From: Pseudonocardia benzenivorans CB1190
GTDB taxonomy: Bacteria > Actinomycetota > Actinomycetes > Mycobacteriales > Pseudonocardiaceae
Reading direction: 5' to 3'
Assembly: GCF_000196675.2 (NCBI RefSeq)
Contig: NC_015312.1
Span: 930,001-994,000, forward strand
Length of the DNA: 64,000 nt
Shown one piece after another: positions 27,161 through 35,442 of this stretch; the stretch's first letter is position 1; the number at the start of each line of letters is the position of its first letter. The notes under the pieces were generated by a model. The model had not been told where the DNA came from, made no database searches, and saw nothing but the letters and a program-made list of their open reading frames with translations. The position numbers and the translations under genes are program-made.

Positions 27161-29261
27161 CCCGCTCGACCAGGGCCTCGCTGTGCGCCGCGGCGGGCAG
27201 CGTGCCCGCGGTGCGCCACGGCCCGTCGGGCAGGAAGCGCGACGACACGAACGCCGACGCGACCTCCTCCGGCGCGAACCGCAGCAGCAGCGAGCCCTGC
27301 ATGCACAGCGCCAGCAGCTCGGCGAGCCTGCGGGCCGTGCGCTGCTCGCGCGAGCGCAGCTCGGTCCGCAGCTCGGTGCGGGCCCGGTCGAACCACGAGT
27401 CCGCCCCGGCCGCCGCGTCGATCTCGCGCAGCACGGCCTCCTGCGAGTCCGGCTCGCGGGTGACGGCGCGCAGCACGTCGAGCGCGGTGACGTTGCCCGA
27501 GCCCTCCCACACCGAGTTGAGCGGCGCCTCGCGGTAGAGCCGCGGCATCCCCGACTCCTCGACGTACCCGTTGCCGCCCAGACATTCCAGCGCCTCCGCG
27601 ACGACCGCCGGGGCCCGCTTGCAGACGAGGTACTTCGACGCGGGCAGCGCCAGCCGCAGGAAGTCGGTCTCACCCCGGTCGACCGCGCCCGCGAGCCGCA
27701 TCGTCAGCGCGGTCGCGGCCTCGGACTCCAGCGCCAGGTCGGCCACGACCGCCTGCATCAGCGGCTGGTCGACCAGCCGCTCGCCGAACGCGCGACGGTG
27801 CGTCACGTGATGCACGGCCTCGGTCAGCGCGGCCCGGATGACCGACGCCGACCCGATCACGCAGTCCAGCCGCGTCATCGAGACCATCTCGATGATCGTG
27901 ACGACGCCGCGGCCCTCCTCGCCGAGCCGCCAGCCGACCGCGTCGTCGTACTCCAGCTCCGCCGACGCGTTGGACCTGTTGCCCAGCTTGTCCTTGAGCC
28001 GCTGCAGCCGGATCGCGTTGCGCGTGCCGTCGGGAAGGACGCGCGGGAGCACGAAGCAGGTCAGCCCCGCCGGGGCCTGGGCCAGCGTCAGGAACAGGTC
28101 GTTCATCGGGGCGGAGGTGAACCACTTGTGCCCGGTCAGCCGGTAGGTGCCGTCGGATGACGGGGTGGCGACGGTGGTGCCGGCCCGCACGTCGGACCCG
28201 CCCTGCTTCTCGGTCATCGACATGCCCGCGAGCAGGCCCGTCTTGCTGTCGGGACGGGCGAGGCCGGGCTGGTACTCGCGTGCGGTGAGGCCGGGGACGT
28301 AGGCCGCGGCGAGCTCGTCGTCGTGGCGCAGCGCCGGGACCGACGCGTAGGTCATCGAGATCGGGCAGCAGTGCCCCTGCTCCAGCTGTCCGACCAGGTA
28401 GAACCCCGCGGCCCGCGCCACGTGCGCGCCCGTCCCCGGGTCGGCCAGCCACGGCGCCGCGTGCAGACCCCAGCCGACGGACAGGTCCATCAGGGCGTGC
28501 CACGACGGGTGGAACTCGACCTCGTCGACACGGTGCCCGTAGCGGTCGTGGGTGCGCAGGATCGGGTGGTTCTCGTTGGCCAGCCGGGCGTGCTCGCGGT
28601 ACTCCGGCGACGCGATCCGCTCGCCCAGCTGGCGCATCGTCGGGAGGGCGCCGCCCGCACCCTCCCGCTCGACGGCGTCGACGAGCGCGGGGTCGCAGGC
28701 CAGCGGGTCGTACCCGGACAGCGGAGGTGGCTGGTTGGTGACCTCGTGCGTCCCGAGGTCGACGCCCGGCCCGGGCGGCACGGGTTCGGCGCGGACGGTG
28801 CGCGGCACGCGGGGCCGGGTGGTCGAGGGCGCCGGACCGGCGATCGGGTCGTCGTCGCGTCCGCTCCCGGCCGGAGCCGCCCGTCCGCCCTGCGATGCGC
28901 CGCTCGGCCGGGCGCCGTAGTGCGGGGTGCTCCCGTGCCGGGAGCTCTCGGACCCAGTGCCGGTGCCGGGGGAGTCGTCGGTCGTCGCGCGCGCGTCGGT
29001 TCCGGTGCTGTCGGTTCCGGTGCTGTCGGTTCCGGTGCTGCCGATCCCGGTGATGTCGATGCGCGGCAACGCTGCGCCACCCTCGGCCGGCTCGGTCGGC
29101 CCGGCCGGTCGCGGGGCGGGTACCGCGGACCCGGCGTCCACCGCCGCCCCGCGGTCGTGTGTGTCGCGGGTGCCGCCCTCCGGGGTGCGGCCCGCTGCCC
29201 GGCCGGGCCCGGCCGTGTCCCGCGTCGCCCGCCCGCCCCCGTGCGATTCTGCGCTGACCAC
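27147..29261 (-). CDS. AidB-like acyl-CoA dehydrogenase with long disordered N-terminus
   Basis: Flavoprotein of the AidB branch of acyl-CoA dehydrogenases, 704 residues. The core starts with THEVTNQPPPLSGYDP near residue 165 and continues with MSMTEKQGGSDVRAGTT, HKWFTSAPM, HRRAFGERLVDQPLMQ and ECLGGNGYVEESGMPRLYREAPL, all hallmarks of AidB proteins. E. coli AidB is involved in adaptation to alkylating agents; here the role is open. Preceding the core are about 160 residues rich in Gly/Thr/Pro/Ser with a 15-bp tandem repeat. GTG 29261 is supported by TACCCT six bases upstream (leaderless promoter) and by G/C-ending codons through the extension. Homologues usually have ~540 residues. Confidence 0.88.
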   Translation of the reverse strand: MVSAESHGGGRATRDTAGPGRAAGRTPEGGTRDTHDRGAAVDAGSAVPAPRPAGPTEPAEGGAALPRIDITGIGSTGTDSTGTDSTGTDARATTDDSPGTGTGSESSRHGSTPHYGARPSGASQGGRAAPAGSGRDDDPIAGPAPSTTRPRVPRTVRAEPVPPGPGVDLGTHEVTNQPPPLSGYDPLACDPALVDAVEREGAGGALPTMRQLGERIASPEYREHARLANENHPILRTHDRYGHRVDEVEFHPSWHALMDLSVGWGLHAAPWLADPGTGAHVARAAGFYLVGQLEQGHCCPISMTYASVPALRHDDELAAAYVPGLTAREYQPGLARPDSKTGLLAGMSMTEKQGGSDVRAGTTVATPSSDGTYRLTGHKWFTSAPMNDLFLTLAQAPAGLTCFVLPRVLPDGTRNAIRLQRLKDKLGNRSNASAELEYDDAVGWRLGEEGRGVVTIIEMVSMTRLDCVIGSASVIRAALTEAVHHVTHRRAFGERLVDQPLMQAVVADLALESEAATALTMRLAGAVDRGETDFLRLALPASKYLVCKRAPAVVAEALECLGGNGYVEESGMPRLYREAPLNSVWEGSGNVTALDVLRAVTREPDSQEAVLREIDAAAGADSWFDRARTELRTELRSREQRTARRLAELLALCMQGSLLLRFAPEEVASAFVSSRFLPDGPWRTAGTLPAAAHSEALVERVSPG
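28996..29055. repeat. 15-bp in-frame tandem repeat in the AidB-like gene
   Basis: Three perfect copies of TCGGTTCCGGTGCTG (28996-29040) and a fourth diverged copy (29041-29055) encode a repeated STGTD peptide in the disordered N-terminal extension. The unit length is a multiple of three, so changes in copy number would preserve the frame. Confidence 0.85.
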
Positions 29262-29273
29262 GGTGCGAGGGTA
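29262..29273 (-). promoter_or_regulatory. Leaderless promoter (-10) of the AidB-like gene
   Basis: On the minus strand TACCCT (29273-29268) is followed by six bases and then the GTG start. The -10 to start-codon distance fits a transcript beginning at the start codon itself, common in actinobacteria. No Shine-Dalgarno sequence is present, consistent with this reading. Confidence 0.55.
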
Positions 29274-29372
29274 GCGGCGAGTCCACCCGTTCGGGGCCGT
29301 CCACGTACGAACGCGGGCACCGTGCCGCGTACGGTGACGCAGGTCCGGCCCGCGATCGCGTGAGGAGTCTCG

Positions 29373-30326
29373 ATGCCCCGGGTGGCTGCCATCGACTGCG
29401 GGACGAACTCGATCCGTCTGCTCGTCGCCGACGTGACCGCCGGTTCCGGCGGGTTCGACCTGCGCGACGTGCACCGCGAGATGCGGATCGTCCGGCTGGG
29501 CAAGGGCGTCGACGCCACCGGGAGGCTCGATCCCGAGGCGCTCGAGCGCACCCGCGCGGCGCTCGTCGACTACACGGCGATCCTGCGCCGCAAGGGCGCC
29601 GAGCGGGTGCGGATGGTCGCGACCTCGGCCACGCGCGACGCCTCGAACCGCGAGGACTTCTTCGGGATGGTCCGCGACGTGCTCGGCACCGACGCCGAGG
29701 TCATCAGCGGCGACGAGGAGGCGACGCTGTCCTTCGTCGGCGCCGTGGGTGACCTCGACCCGGCTGACGGGCCGTTCGTCGTCGTCGACGTCGGCGGCGG
29801 CTCCACCGAGCTCGTCATCGGCGACCTCTCCGACGACGGCACCGCCACCGTCCGCGCCGCCCGCAGCGTCGACGTGGGCAGTGTCCGGCTCACCGAGCGC
29901 TGCCTGCCCGGCGACCCGCCGTCGGCCGACGACGTCGCCGCCGCCCGCGAGACGGCCGCCGGAATCCTCGACGCCGCGTTCGACGCCGTCCCGCTCGACG
30001 GTGCGGCGACGTGGGTCGGCGTCGCCGGGACGATCACGACGCTGTCGGGGATCGCGCAGGACCTGCCGGAGTACGACCCGGTGGCCGTGCACCTGTCCCG
30101 GCTCACCCGCGCCGACCTGCACGCGCTGGCCGACCGGCTCGTGACGGCGACACGGCCCGAGCGCGAGGCGATGGGGGCGCTGCACCCCGGCCGGGTCGAC
30201 GTCATCGGCGCCGGCGCGATCATCGTCTCCGTGCTCGCCGACGAGCTGCACGCCCGCACCGGCATCGAGGAGATCGTGGTCTCCGAGCACGACATCCTCG
30301 ACGGCATCGCCCGCTCGATCGCCTGA
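29373..30326 (+). CDS. ppx: Ppx/GppA exopolyphosphatase
   Basis: Actin-fold phosphatase of 317 residues acting on polyphosphate or pppGpp. Phosphate loops are VAAIDCGTNSIRLLVADV at the N-terminus and VVVDVGGGSTELVIGD near 140; SATRDASNREDF and SGDEEATLSF are family motifs. It corresponds in length (about 310) and location to mycobacterial Ppx2/Rv1026, the short form without the C-terminal HD domain. ATG 29373 has GAGGAG upstream, and TACGGT at 29330-29335 could be the -10. Confidence 0.93.
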   Translation: MPRVAAIDCGTNSIRLLVADVTAGSGGFDLRDVHREMRIVRLGKGVDATGRLDPEALERTRAALVDYTAILRRKGAERVRMVATSATRDASNREDFFGMVRDVLGTDAEVISGDEEATLSFVGAVGDLDPADGPFVVVDVGGGSTELVIGDLSDDGTATVRAARSVDVGSVRLTERCLPGDPPSADDVAAARETAAGILDAAFDAVPLDGAATWVGVAGTITTLSGIAQDLPEYDPVAVHLSRLTRADLHALADRLVTATRPEREAMGALHPGRVDVIGAGAIIVSVLADELHARTGIEEIVVSEHDILDGIARSIA

Positions 30327-30335
30327 CCCGCCGTC

Positions 30336-31049
30336 GTGTCCGCCCCCGCGACGCTCGCCCTCCTCGACGACGAGGTGTCGCGCTGCCGCGCGTGCCCCCG
30401 GCTGGTGGCCTGGCGGGAGAAGGTCGCCGCGGAGAAGCGCGCCGCGTACCGCGACCAGACCTACTGGGGGCGGCCGGTCCCCGGCTTCGGTCCCGCCGAC
30501 GCCGCGCTGCTGATCGTCGGGCTCGCGCCCGCCGCGCACGGCGGAAACCGCACCGGCCGGATGTTCACCGGCGACCGCTCCGGCGACGTCCTCTACGCCG
30601 CCCTGCACGCCGTCGGCCTGGCCAACCAGCCGATCGCCGTCTCGGCCGACGACGGGCTCGCCCTGCGCGGCACCAGGATCACCGCCCCGGTGCACTGCGC
30701 CCCGCCCGACAACAAGCCCACGACCGAGGAGCGCGACACCTGCCGCCGCTGGCTCGACGCCGAGCTCGCGCTGCTGGCGCCGACGTTGCGCACGGTCGTC
30801 GTGCTCGGGGCGTTCGGGTGGCAGTCGCTGCTGCCGGTGCTCGGCGAGAACGGGTGGGACGTCCCCCGGCCCCGGCCGCGCTTCGGGCACGGCGCGCACG
30901 TCGTCCTGACCGGGCGCCGGGGCCCGCTGCAGGTCTTCGGCAGCTACCACGTCAGCCAGCAGAACACCTTCACCGGGAAGCTCACGCCGGCGATGCTCGA
31001 GGACGTGCTCCGGGCCGCCGGCCGGTCCGCTGGTCTGATCGACGGCTGA
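30336..31049 (+). CDS. udgB: Family 5 uracil-DNA glycosylase (UdgB)
   Basis: Base-excision repair enzyme with a 4Fe-4S cluster, 237 residues. The active-site motif [19 protein letters not shown] and the second motif [13 protein letters not shown] mark the family 5 (UDGb) branch, which removes uracil and also deaminated purines. Cluster cysteines include CRACPRL (Cys17/20) and CAPPDNKPT. The GTG start at 30336 lies nine bases after ppx, suggesting co-transcription. Confidence 0.93.
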   Translation: MSAPATLALLDDEVSRCRACPRLVAWREKVAAEKRAAYRDQTYWGRPVPGFGPADAALLIVGLAPAAHGGNRTGRMFTGDRSGDVLYAALHAVGLANQPIAVSADDGLALRGTRITAPVHCAPPDNKPTTEERDTCRRWLDAELALLAPTLRTVVVLGAFGWQSLLPVLGENGWDVPRPRPRFGHGAHVVLTGRRGPLQVFGSYHVSQQNTFTGKLTPAMLEDVLRAAGRSAGLIDG

Positions 31050-31087
31050 TCGGCCCGACCGGGGCGAGTATCACCCGAATGGTCGTC

Positions 31088-31165
31088 TTGACCGTCACAG
31101 GCGTGTGTCGTAACACGATCGGCCCCCTTGACTGGGTTTTCCAGGCCGTCTGGTGGGAAAATCCA
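31088..31165 (+). promoter_or_regulatory. Promoter and inverted repeat before ndh
   Basis: TTGACC (31088-31093) and TAACAC (31111-31116) with a 17-bp spacer form a good vegetative promoter. Downstream, TGGGTTTTCC (31133-31142) and GGGAAAATCCA (31155-31165) form an imperfect inverted repeat ending four bases before the ndh ATG, in an otherwise GC-rich area. It could be a hairpin covering the ribosome binding region or an operator. Confidence 0.55.
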
Positions 31166-31168
31166 GTC

Positions 31169-32554
31169 ATGGCTCGGACCACCAGGATCGTCATCGTCGG
31201 CGGTGGCTACGTCGGCATGTACACCGCGCTGCGGCTGCAGAAGAAGCTGCGCCGCGGCGAGGCCGACGTCACGGTGATCGATCCGCAGTCCCACATGACC
31301 TACCAGCCCTTCCTCCCGGAGGCGGCCGCCGGGTCCATCGAGCCCCGGCACGTCGTCGTGCCGCTGCGCCGGGTGCTGCGGGGCTGCCATGTCGTCACCG
31401 GACGCGTCACCTCGATCAGCCACGAGAAGCGCGAGGTCGTCGCCGAGCTCGCGGCCGGGAACGAGGCCACGTTCGGCTACGACGTGCTCGTCGTCGCGCC
31501 CGGGTCGGTCGCGCGCACGCTGCCCGTCCCCGGGCTGGCCGAGCACGGTATCGCGTTCAAGACCGTCGGCGAGGCCATCTACCTGCGCAACCACGTGCTC
31601 TCGCGGCTCGACGCCGCGTCGACGACCACCGACCCGCGGCTGCGTCGCAAGCTGCTGACGTTCCTCGTCGTGGGTGGTGGCTACGCGGGTATCGAGGCAC
31701 TGGCAGAGCTGGCCGACATGGCCCGGCACGCCAGCAAGTACTACGAGAACGTCAACCGCGAGGACATCCGTTGGGTGCTCGTCGAGGCGGCCAACCGGAT
31801 CATGCCGGAGGTCGGCCCGAAGCTCGGGCGCTACACCGTGGAGCGCCTGCTCGATGCCGACATCGAGGTCAACCTCGAGACCCGGGTCGTGTCCATGGTG
31901 GACGGTCACGTCGAGCTCGACGACGGCCAGTCGTTCGACACTGACACCATCATCTGGACCGCGGGCGTCAAGCCCAACCCGATGCTGGAGAACACCGACC
32001 TGCCCCGCGACGCCCGCGGCCGGGTCGACTGCACCGCGATGCTGCAGGTCGTCGGGATGCCCGACGTCTTCAGCGCCGGCGACTGCGCCTCGGTGCCCGA
32101 CCTCTCCAAGGACGACCCCGAAGCCCGGACCAGCCCGTCGGCGCAGCACGCCGTCCGGCAGGCGAAGGTGCTGGGCGACAACCTCGTCGCCCACATCCGC
32201 GGCCGCAAGCTCAGCGAGTACCGGCACTCCTACGCCGGCTCGGTCGCCAGCCTCGGCCTGTACAAGGGTGTCGCGGAGATCTACGGCATCAAGCTGCGCG
32301 GGATCGTCGCCTGGTTCATGCACCGCACCTACCACGTGAGCCGGATGCCCACCTGGAACCGCCGGGTCCGGATCGTCTTCGACTGGACGGGCGCCCTGGT
32401 CCTGGGGCGCGAGGTCGTCGCGCTGGGGCAGATCCACGAGCCGCGCGCGGAGTTCAGCCGGGTCGCGGGCCCGCCCGCGCCGCGCCCGATGCCGCCCGCG
32501 GAGAACCCGGCGTCGGCACCGACGACGCAGGAGCGGGTCGTCAGCGGCGCCTGA
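31169..32554 (+). CDS. ndh: Type II NADH dehydrogenase (NDH-2)
   Basis: Single-subunit, membrane-associated NADH:menaquinone oxidoreductase, 461 residues. Two Rossmann motifs are seen: IVIVGGGYVGMYTA (FAD, near 8) and FLVVGGGYAGIEA (NADH, near 167). The family signatures MTYQPFLPEAAAGS, IIWTAGVKPNP and VFSAGDCASVPD are intact. The C-terminal amphipathic region (YGIKLRGIVAWFMHRTYHV) would bind the membrane. The ATG at 31169 is preceded by a recognisable promoter. The last ~40 residues are Pro-rich. Confidence 0.95.
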   Translation: MARTTRIVIVGGGYVGMYTALRLQKKLRRGEADVTVIDPQSHMTYQPFLPEAAAGSIEPRHVVVPLRRVLRGCHVVTGRVTSISHEKREVVAELAAGNEATFGYDVLVVAPGSVARTLPVPGLAEHGIAFKTVGEAIYLRNHVLSRLDAASTTTDPRLRRKLLTFLVVGGGYAGIEALAELADMARHASKYYENVNREDIRWVLVEAANRIMPEVGPKLGRYTVERLLDADIEVNLETRVVSMVDGHVELDDGQSFDTDTIIWTAGVKPNPMLENTDLPRDARGRVDCTAMLQVVGMPDVFSAGDCASVPDLSKDDPEARTSPSAQHAVRQAKVLGDNLVAHIRGRKLSEYRHSYAGSVASLGLYKGVAEIYGIKLRGIVAWFMHRTYHVSRMPTWNRRVRIVFDWTGALVLGREVVALGQIHEPRAEFSRVAGPPAPRPMPPAENPASAPTTQERVVSGA

Positions 32555-32646
32555 GCACGGGCACCGTCGGCCTCGATGGGCCGGTGGCCGGCCCGCGCGA
32601 CGTTCGTCGCCGGTACCGGCCACCGTCCGTCCGGTGGCTGCCGCGT

Positions 32647-32703
32647 GGTGATCGCTGCGCTGTCCGGTGATTGCTGCGCCGTCCGGCAATCGCGGCGCCC
32701 TCC
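32647..32703. repeat. 19-bp tandem repeat after ndh
   Basis: Three adjacent diverged copies of a 19-bp unit (GGTGATCGCTGCGCTGTCC, GGTGATTGCTGCGCCGTCC, GGCAATCGCGGCGCCCTCC) lie between convergent ndh and the LLM oxidoreductase. The first copy begins GGTGATCG like the units of the larger array at 40.96-41.67 kb, which may be coincidence. Confidence 0.6.
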
Positions 32704-32716
32704 GACGAGCGCCGCG

Positions 32717-33736
32717 TCAGCCGGCGACCGGTGCCGGGAGGCGGCCGAGGGCGACGAGGCGCTCGGTGATCTCGCGCAGGGCCGCGGCCTGGTCGGCCTG
32801 ACCCATGATGAACATGACCCCGTCGCAGCCGTCGGCCTCGAGCCGGTCGAGCCGCGCGCGCCAGCGGTCCTCGTCGCCCCAGACGCACAGGTGGTCGATC
32901 AGGTAGTCCGCCAGTGCCGGGGTCACGACGTCCAGGTTGGCCGGGCGGGAGTTGTCGGCGTGGAAGGCGTAGTCGTAGCGGCGCCACATCTCCCGCACGT
33001 CGCGTTCGATCTCCGCCGGCAGGTTGCGGTCGGAGAGATCACCCCGGAACGCCCGGTTGGCCATGGCGACGATCATCGCGCCCAGGTCGTCGCGCACCTC
33101 GTCCTTGGTCGCGCGCACCGACGCGCTCGGGCCGACCCATACCGACCGCGAGCCACCCCGGGTGCGGACGGCCGCGACCCGTCGCGCGATCACGTCCGCA
33201 TCCAGGGTCCCCCCGTAGAAGAGCCCGTCGCCGACGCGGCCGGCCAGTTCCGTCCCACGCGGGCCGTCGGCGGCGACCAGCAGCTCGGGCCGCGTGCGCG
33301 CGAACCCGGTCCCGGGGATGCGACTGTCCGGGTAGGTCGTGGACGAGTACGCGGCAGGTTCGCCGCGCCAGTAGGACTCGAGCGCGCCGACACCCTCCTC
33401 CAGCTCGGCCATCGTCGCCGGTGCGAGCCCGAGACCGCGCGCCGCGCTGTTCCCGGTGCCGATCGCGGCCATGCCACGGCCGCCCGTGAACTCGTTGAAC
33501 GTCGCGAGCAGGTTGCCGACGATCACCGGGTGCCGCGCGACCAAGTGCGTGACCATGGGGCCGATCCGGATGCGCTCCGTCGCCCGGGCGACCTCCAGCT
33601 GGTGGAGGAAGCTGTCCTGGTAGACGGTCGGGGAGTCCGCCACACCCATCCAGTGGTAGCCGGCGGCGTCGCCGATCCTCGCCACCTCGCGCGTCTCGTC
33701 GAGGTTGCGCGGCAACAGCATGAACCCGAACTTCAT
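32717..33736 (-). CDS. LLM-class (luciferase-like) flavin-dependent oxidoreductase
   Basis: TIM-barrel oxidoreductase of 339 residues, probably F420- or FMN-dependent. Typical features are the N-terminal MKFGFMLLPRNL, the TERIRIGPMVTHLVARHPV strand-helix and the GGRGMAAIGTGNSAARGLG loop that holds the cofactor phosphate. GVADSPTVYQDSF resembles proteins related to methylenetetrahydromethanopterin reductase. The substrate is unknown. It is downstream of an SDR remnant on the same strand, with which it may once have formed a catabolic operon. Confidence 0.88.
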   Translation of the reverse strand: MKFGFMLLPRNLDETREVARIGDAAGYHWMGVADSPTVYQDSFLHQLEVARATERIRIGPMVTHLVARHPVIVGNLLATFNEFTGGRGMAAIGTGNSAARGLGLAPATMAELEEGVGALESYWRGEPAAYSSTTYPDSRIPGTGFARTRPELLVAADGPRGTELAGRVGDGLFYGGTLDADVIARRVAAVRTRGGSRSVWVGPSASVRATKDEVRDDLGAMIVAMANRAFRGDLSDRNLPAEIERDVREMWRRYDYAFHADNSRPANLDVVTPALADYLIDHLCVWGDEDRWRARLDRLEADGCDGVMFIMGQADQAAALREITERLVALGRLPAPVAG

Positions 33737-33791
33737 TCTCGCCTCGTCTCCAGGGGTCCGGAACCGTCAGGCCGTCGGCGTCGCGCGGTGC

Positions 33792-34176
33792 TCACGCCGC
33801 CACGCTGCCGCCGCCGTCCACGCGGATCGTCTGGCCGGTGATGAAACCGGCATCCTCCGACAGCAGGAAGCAGATCGCGGCGGCGAGCTCGTCCGGAGCG
33901 CCGAGGGTCGAGATCGATGGAACCCAGCGGCGCGAGCGCGACCAGCCCGACGTTGTTGACGACGGCATCGACCGTGCCGCCCGAGACGACGGCTTCCAGC
34001 GCGGCCGCGGTGGCCTCGCGGTCGGCGAGGTCGGCGACGTGGCACTCGCCGGGGAAGTCCGCGGGAGCGCGGCGCGCGATCCCCATCGGCCGGTGCCCGG
34101 TTGCGGCCAGTCGCGCCGAGACCGACCTCCCGATCCCCTTGGACGCTCCGGTGATCAGCACCCGTCTGCTCGTCAC
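33792..34176 (-). pseudogene. Short-chain dehydrogenase/reductase remnant (internal deletion)
   Basis: The N-terminus is a normal SDR: GTG 34176 with AAGGAAG upstream, then RRVLITGASKGIGRSVSARL (cofactor loop) and DAVVNNVGLVALAPLGSIDL. From there the frame continues in unrelated sequence, while another frame picks up at once with the SDR C-terminus (GAPDELAAAICFLLSEDAGF, ITGQTIRVDGGGSVAA, stop). About 100 residues, including the Ser-Tyr-Lys catalytic region, are missing and the join is out of frame (385 bp in all). The product cannot be active. Confidence 0.85.
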
Positions 34177-34220
34177 GCGCTCTCTTCCTTCCGCCGGCCT
34201 GCGGCATAACGCTACGGTTG

Positions 34221-34243
34221 TGACATCGTCATGTGAAATGTCA
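34221..34243. promoter_or_regulatory. Probable LysR binding site between SDR remnant and lysR gene
   Basis: TGACAT (34221-34226) and ATGTCA (34238-34243) form a perfect 6-bp inverted repeat with an 11-bp gap, close to the T-N11-A form of LysR boxes. It is in the 111-bp divergent spacer. The direct repeat GCATAAC flanks it (34203-34209 and 34258-34264). Confidence 0.55.
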
Positions 34244-34287
34244 TCGCAGGTATGACTGCATAACAGTGGGCGAACGCGGAGGTCGGG

Positions 34288-35217
34288 GTGACGCTGCTCC
34301 AGCTCAGGGTGCTGCTCGCGGTGGCGGAGCACGGCGGGTTCACCGCCGCCGGGACCGCGTTGGGCATGTCCCAGCCCGCTGTGAGCCGGGCCGTGTCCGC
34401 GCTGGAGTCCGAGCTCGACACCGTGTTGCTGAGGCGGGGCCGCGACGGCGTCGCCCTCACCGACGCCGGCGCCCGCGCCGCGACGCACGCGCGCGAGGCG
34501 CTCCGGCAGGTCGACCTGCTGCGCACCGAGGTCGCCGCCGTCTCGGGCCGGGTGACCGGCACGTTGCGGCTGGCCAGCCTGCCGTCGGCGACCGGCACCC
34601 TGATCGCGGCGCGGCTGCGCGGGTTCGCCGAGCGGTATCCACTGGTGACGGTGCGCCTGCTCGAGGGCAGCGACGAGGAGATCCGCGACTGGCTGGACCA
34701 GGGCGTGGTGGACGCGGGCGTCGTCACGCTGCCGGCTCCCGGGCTGCACCTTGAGTTGCTCGACAGCCACGAGATGGTCGCCGTCCTGCCCGCCGGTCAC
34801 GCGCTGGGCGCGGGCGACACCGTCACCTACCAGGCGTTGGCCGCCGAACCGTTCATCCGTTCCAGCTGCGGGTGCGCGCGGGTGTTCGAGGGCGTGGCGC
34901 GGGAGGTCGGGGTCCGGCTCGACCCGGCGTTCGAAGCACGGGAGCTGTCGGCGGTGCTGGAGATGGTCGGTGCCGGGCTGGGGGTGAGCATCGTGCCGGC
35001 GGTGGCCCTGCGGACCGTGCCCGCCGAGACGATCGTCCGGCCGCTCGTGCCGCGGACCGTGCGCACCCTCGGGGTCGCGGCCGCCGCCGGCGCGTCGCCC
35101 GCCGCCCGGGCCTTCCTCGAGGAGGTCGCGAGGACCCGCAAGGTGGTGGTACCGGTGAGCGCGGACGCCGGCCGTGCGCCCCTCGCCGCGCCGGTCGACG
35201 CGGCACGCCCGGTGTGA
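34288..35217 (+). CDS. LysR-family transcriptional regulator
   Basis: DNA-binding regulator of 309 residues. The winged helix is N-terminal (LLQLRVLLAVAEHGGFTAAG, LGMSQPAVSRAVSALE) and the effector domain follows from about residue 90 (TLRLASLPSATGTLIAARL). The GTG start is at 34288. It is divergent from the SDR remnant, which is its likely ancestral target; it might now control the LLM oxidoreductase downstream of that remnant. The C-terminal ~25 residues are Ala/Pro-rich. Confidence 0.9.
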   Translation: MTLLQLRVLLAVAEHGGFTAAGTALGMSQPAVSRAVSALESELDTVLLRRGRDGVALTDAGARAATHAREALRQVDLLRTEVAAVSGRVTGTLRLASLPSATGTLIAARLRGFAERYPLVTVRLLEGSDEEIRDWLDQGVVDAGVVTLPAPGLHLELLDSHEMVAVLPAGHALGAGDTVTYQALAAEPFIRSSCGCARVFEGVAREVGVRLDPAFEARELSAVLEMVGAGLGVSIVPAVALRTVPAETIVRPLVPRTVRTLGVAAAAGASPAARAFLEEVARTRKVVVPVSADAGRAPLAAPVDAARPV

Positions 35218-35269
35218 CCACAGTGGACATCCGGGAGGTTCGCTCGCCGACCTCTAAGCTGCGCCTCGG

Positions 35270-35343
35270 GCCCCCGTAGCCCAACCGGCAGAGGCAGGCC
35301 CCTTAAAAGGGTCACAGTGTGGGTTCGAATCCCACCGGGGGCA
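35270..35343 (+). tRNA. tRNA with TAA anticodon (nominal Leu), class I shape
   Basis: A complete cloverleaf can be drawn: acceptor GCCCCCG/CGGGGGC, discriminator A35343, D arm with AACCGGCAGA, anticodon stem GGCCC/GGGTC (one G-U) around the loop CTTAAAA, five-base variable region ACAGT and T arm GTGGG-TTCGAAT-CCCAC. The anticodon TAA would read UUA (Leu), but tRNA-Leu normally has a long variable arm and ~85 bases; this one has 74 and a class I variable loop. The identity is therefore uncertain. TAAGCT (35255-35260) may be its -10. CCA is not encoded. Confidence 0.8.
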
Positions 35344-35442
35344 CCCCTGCGCACCTGCCCGATAATGGCCCTGGCCTGCGAGGTGATGACGACGGTCCGC
35401 CTTTGACGATGAGTTCGTGACGGACGGGGGGTCTTCACCGGT

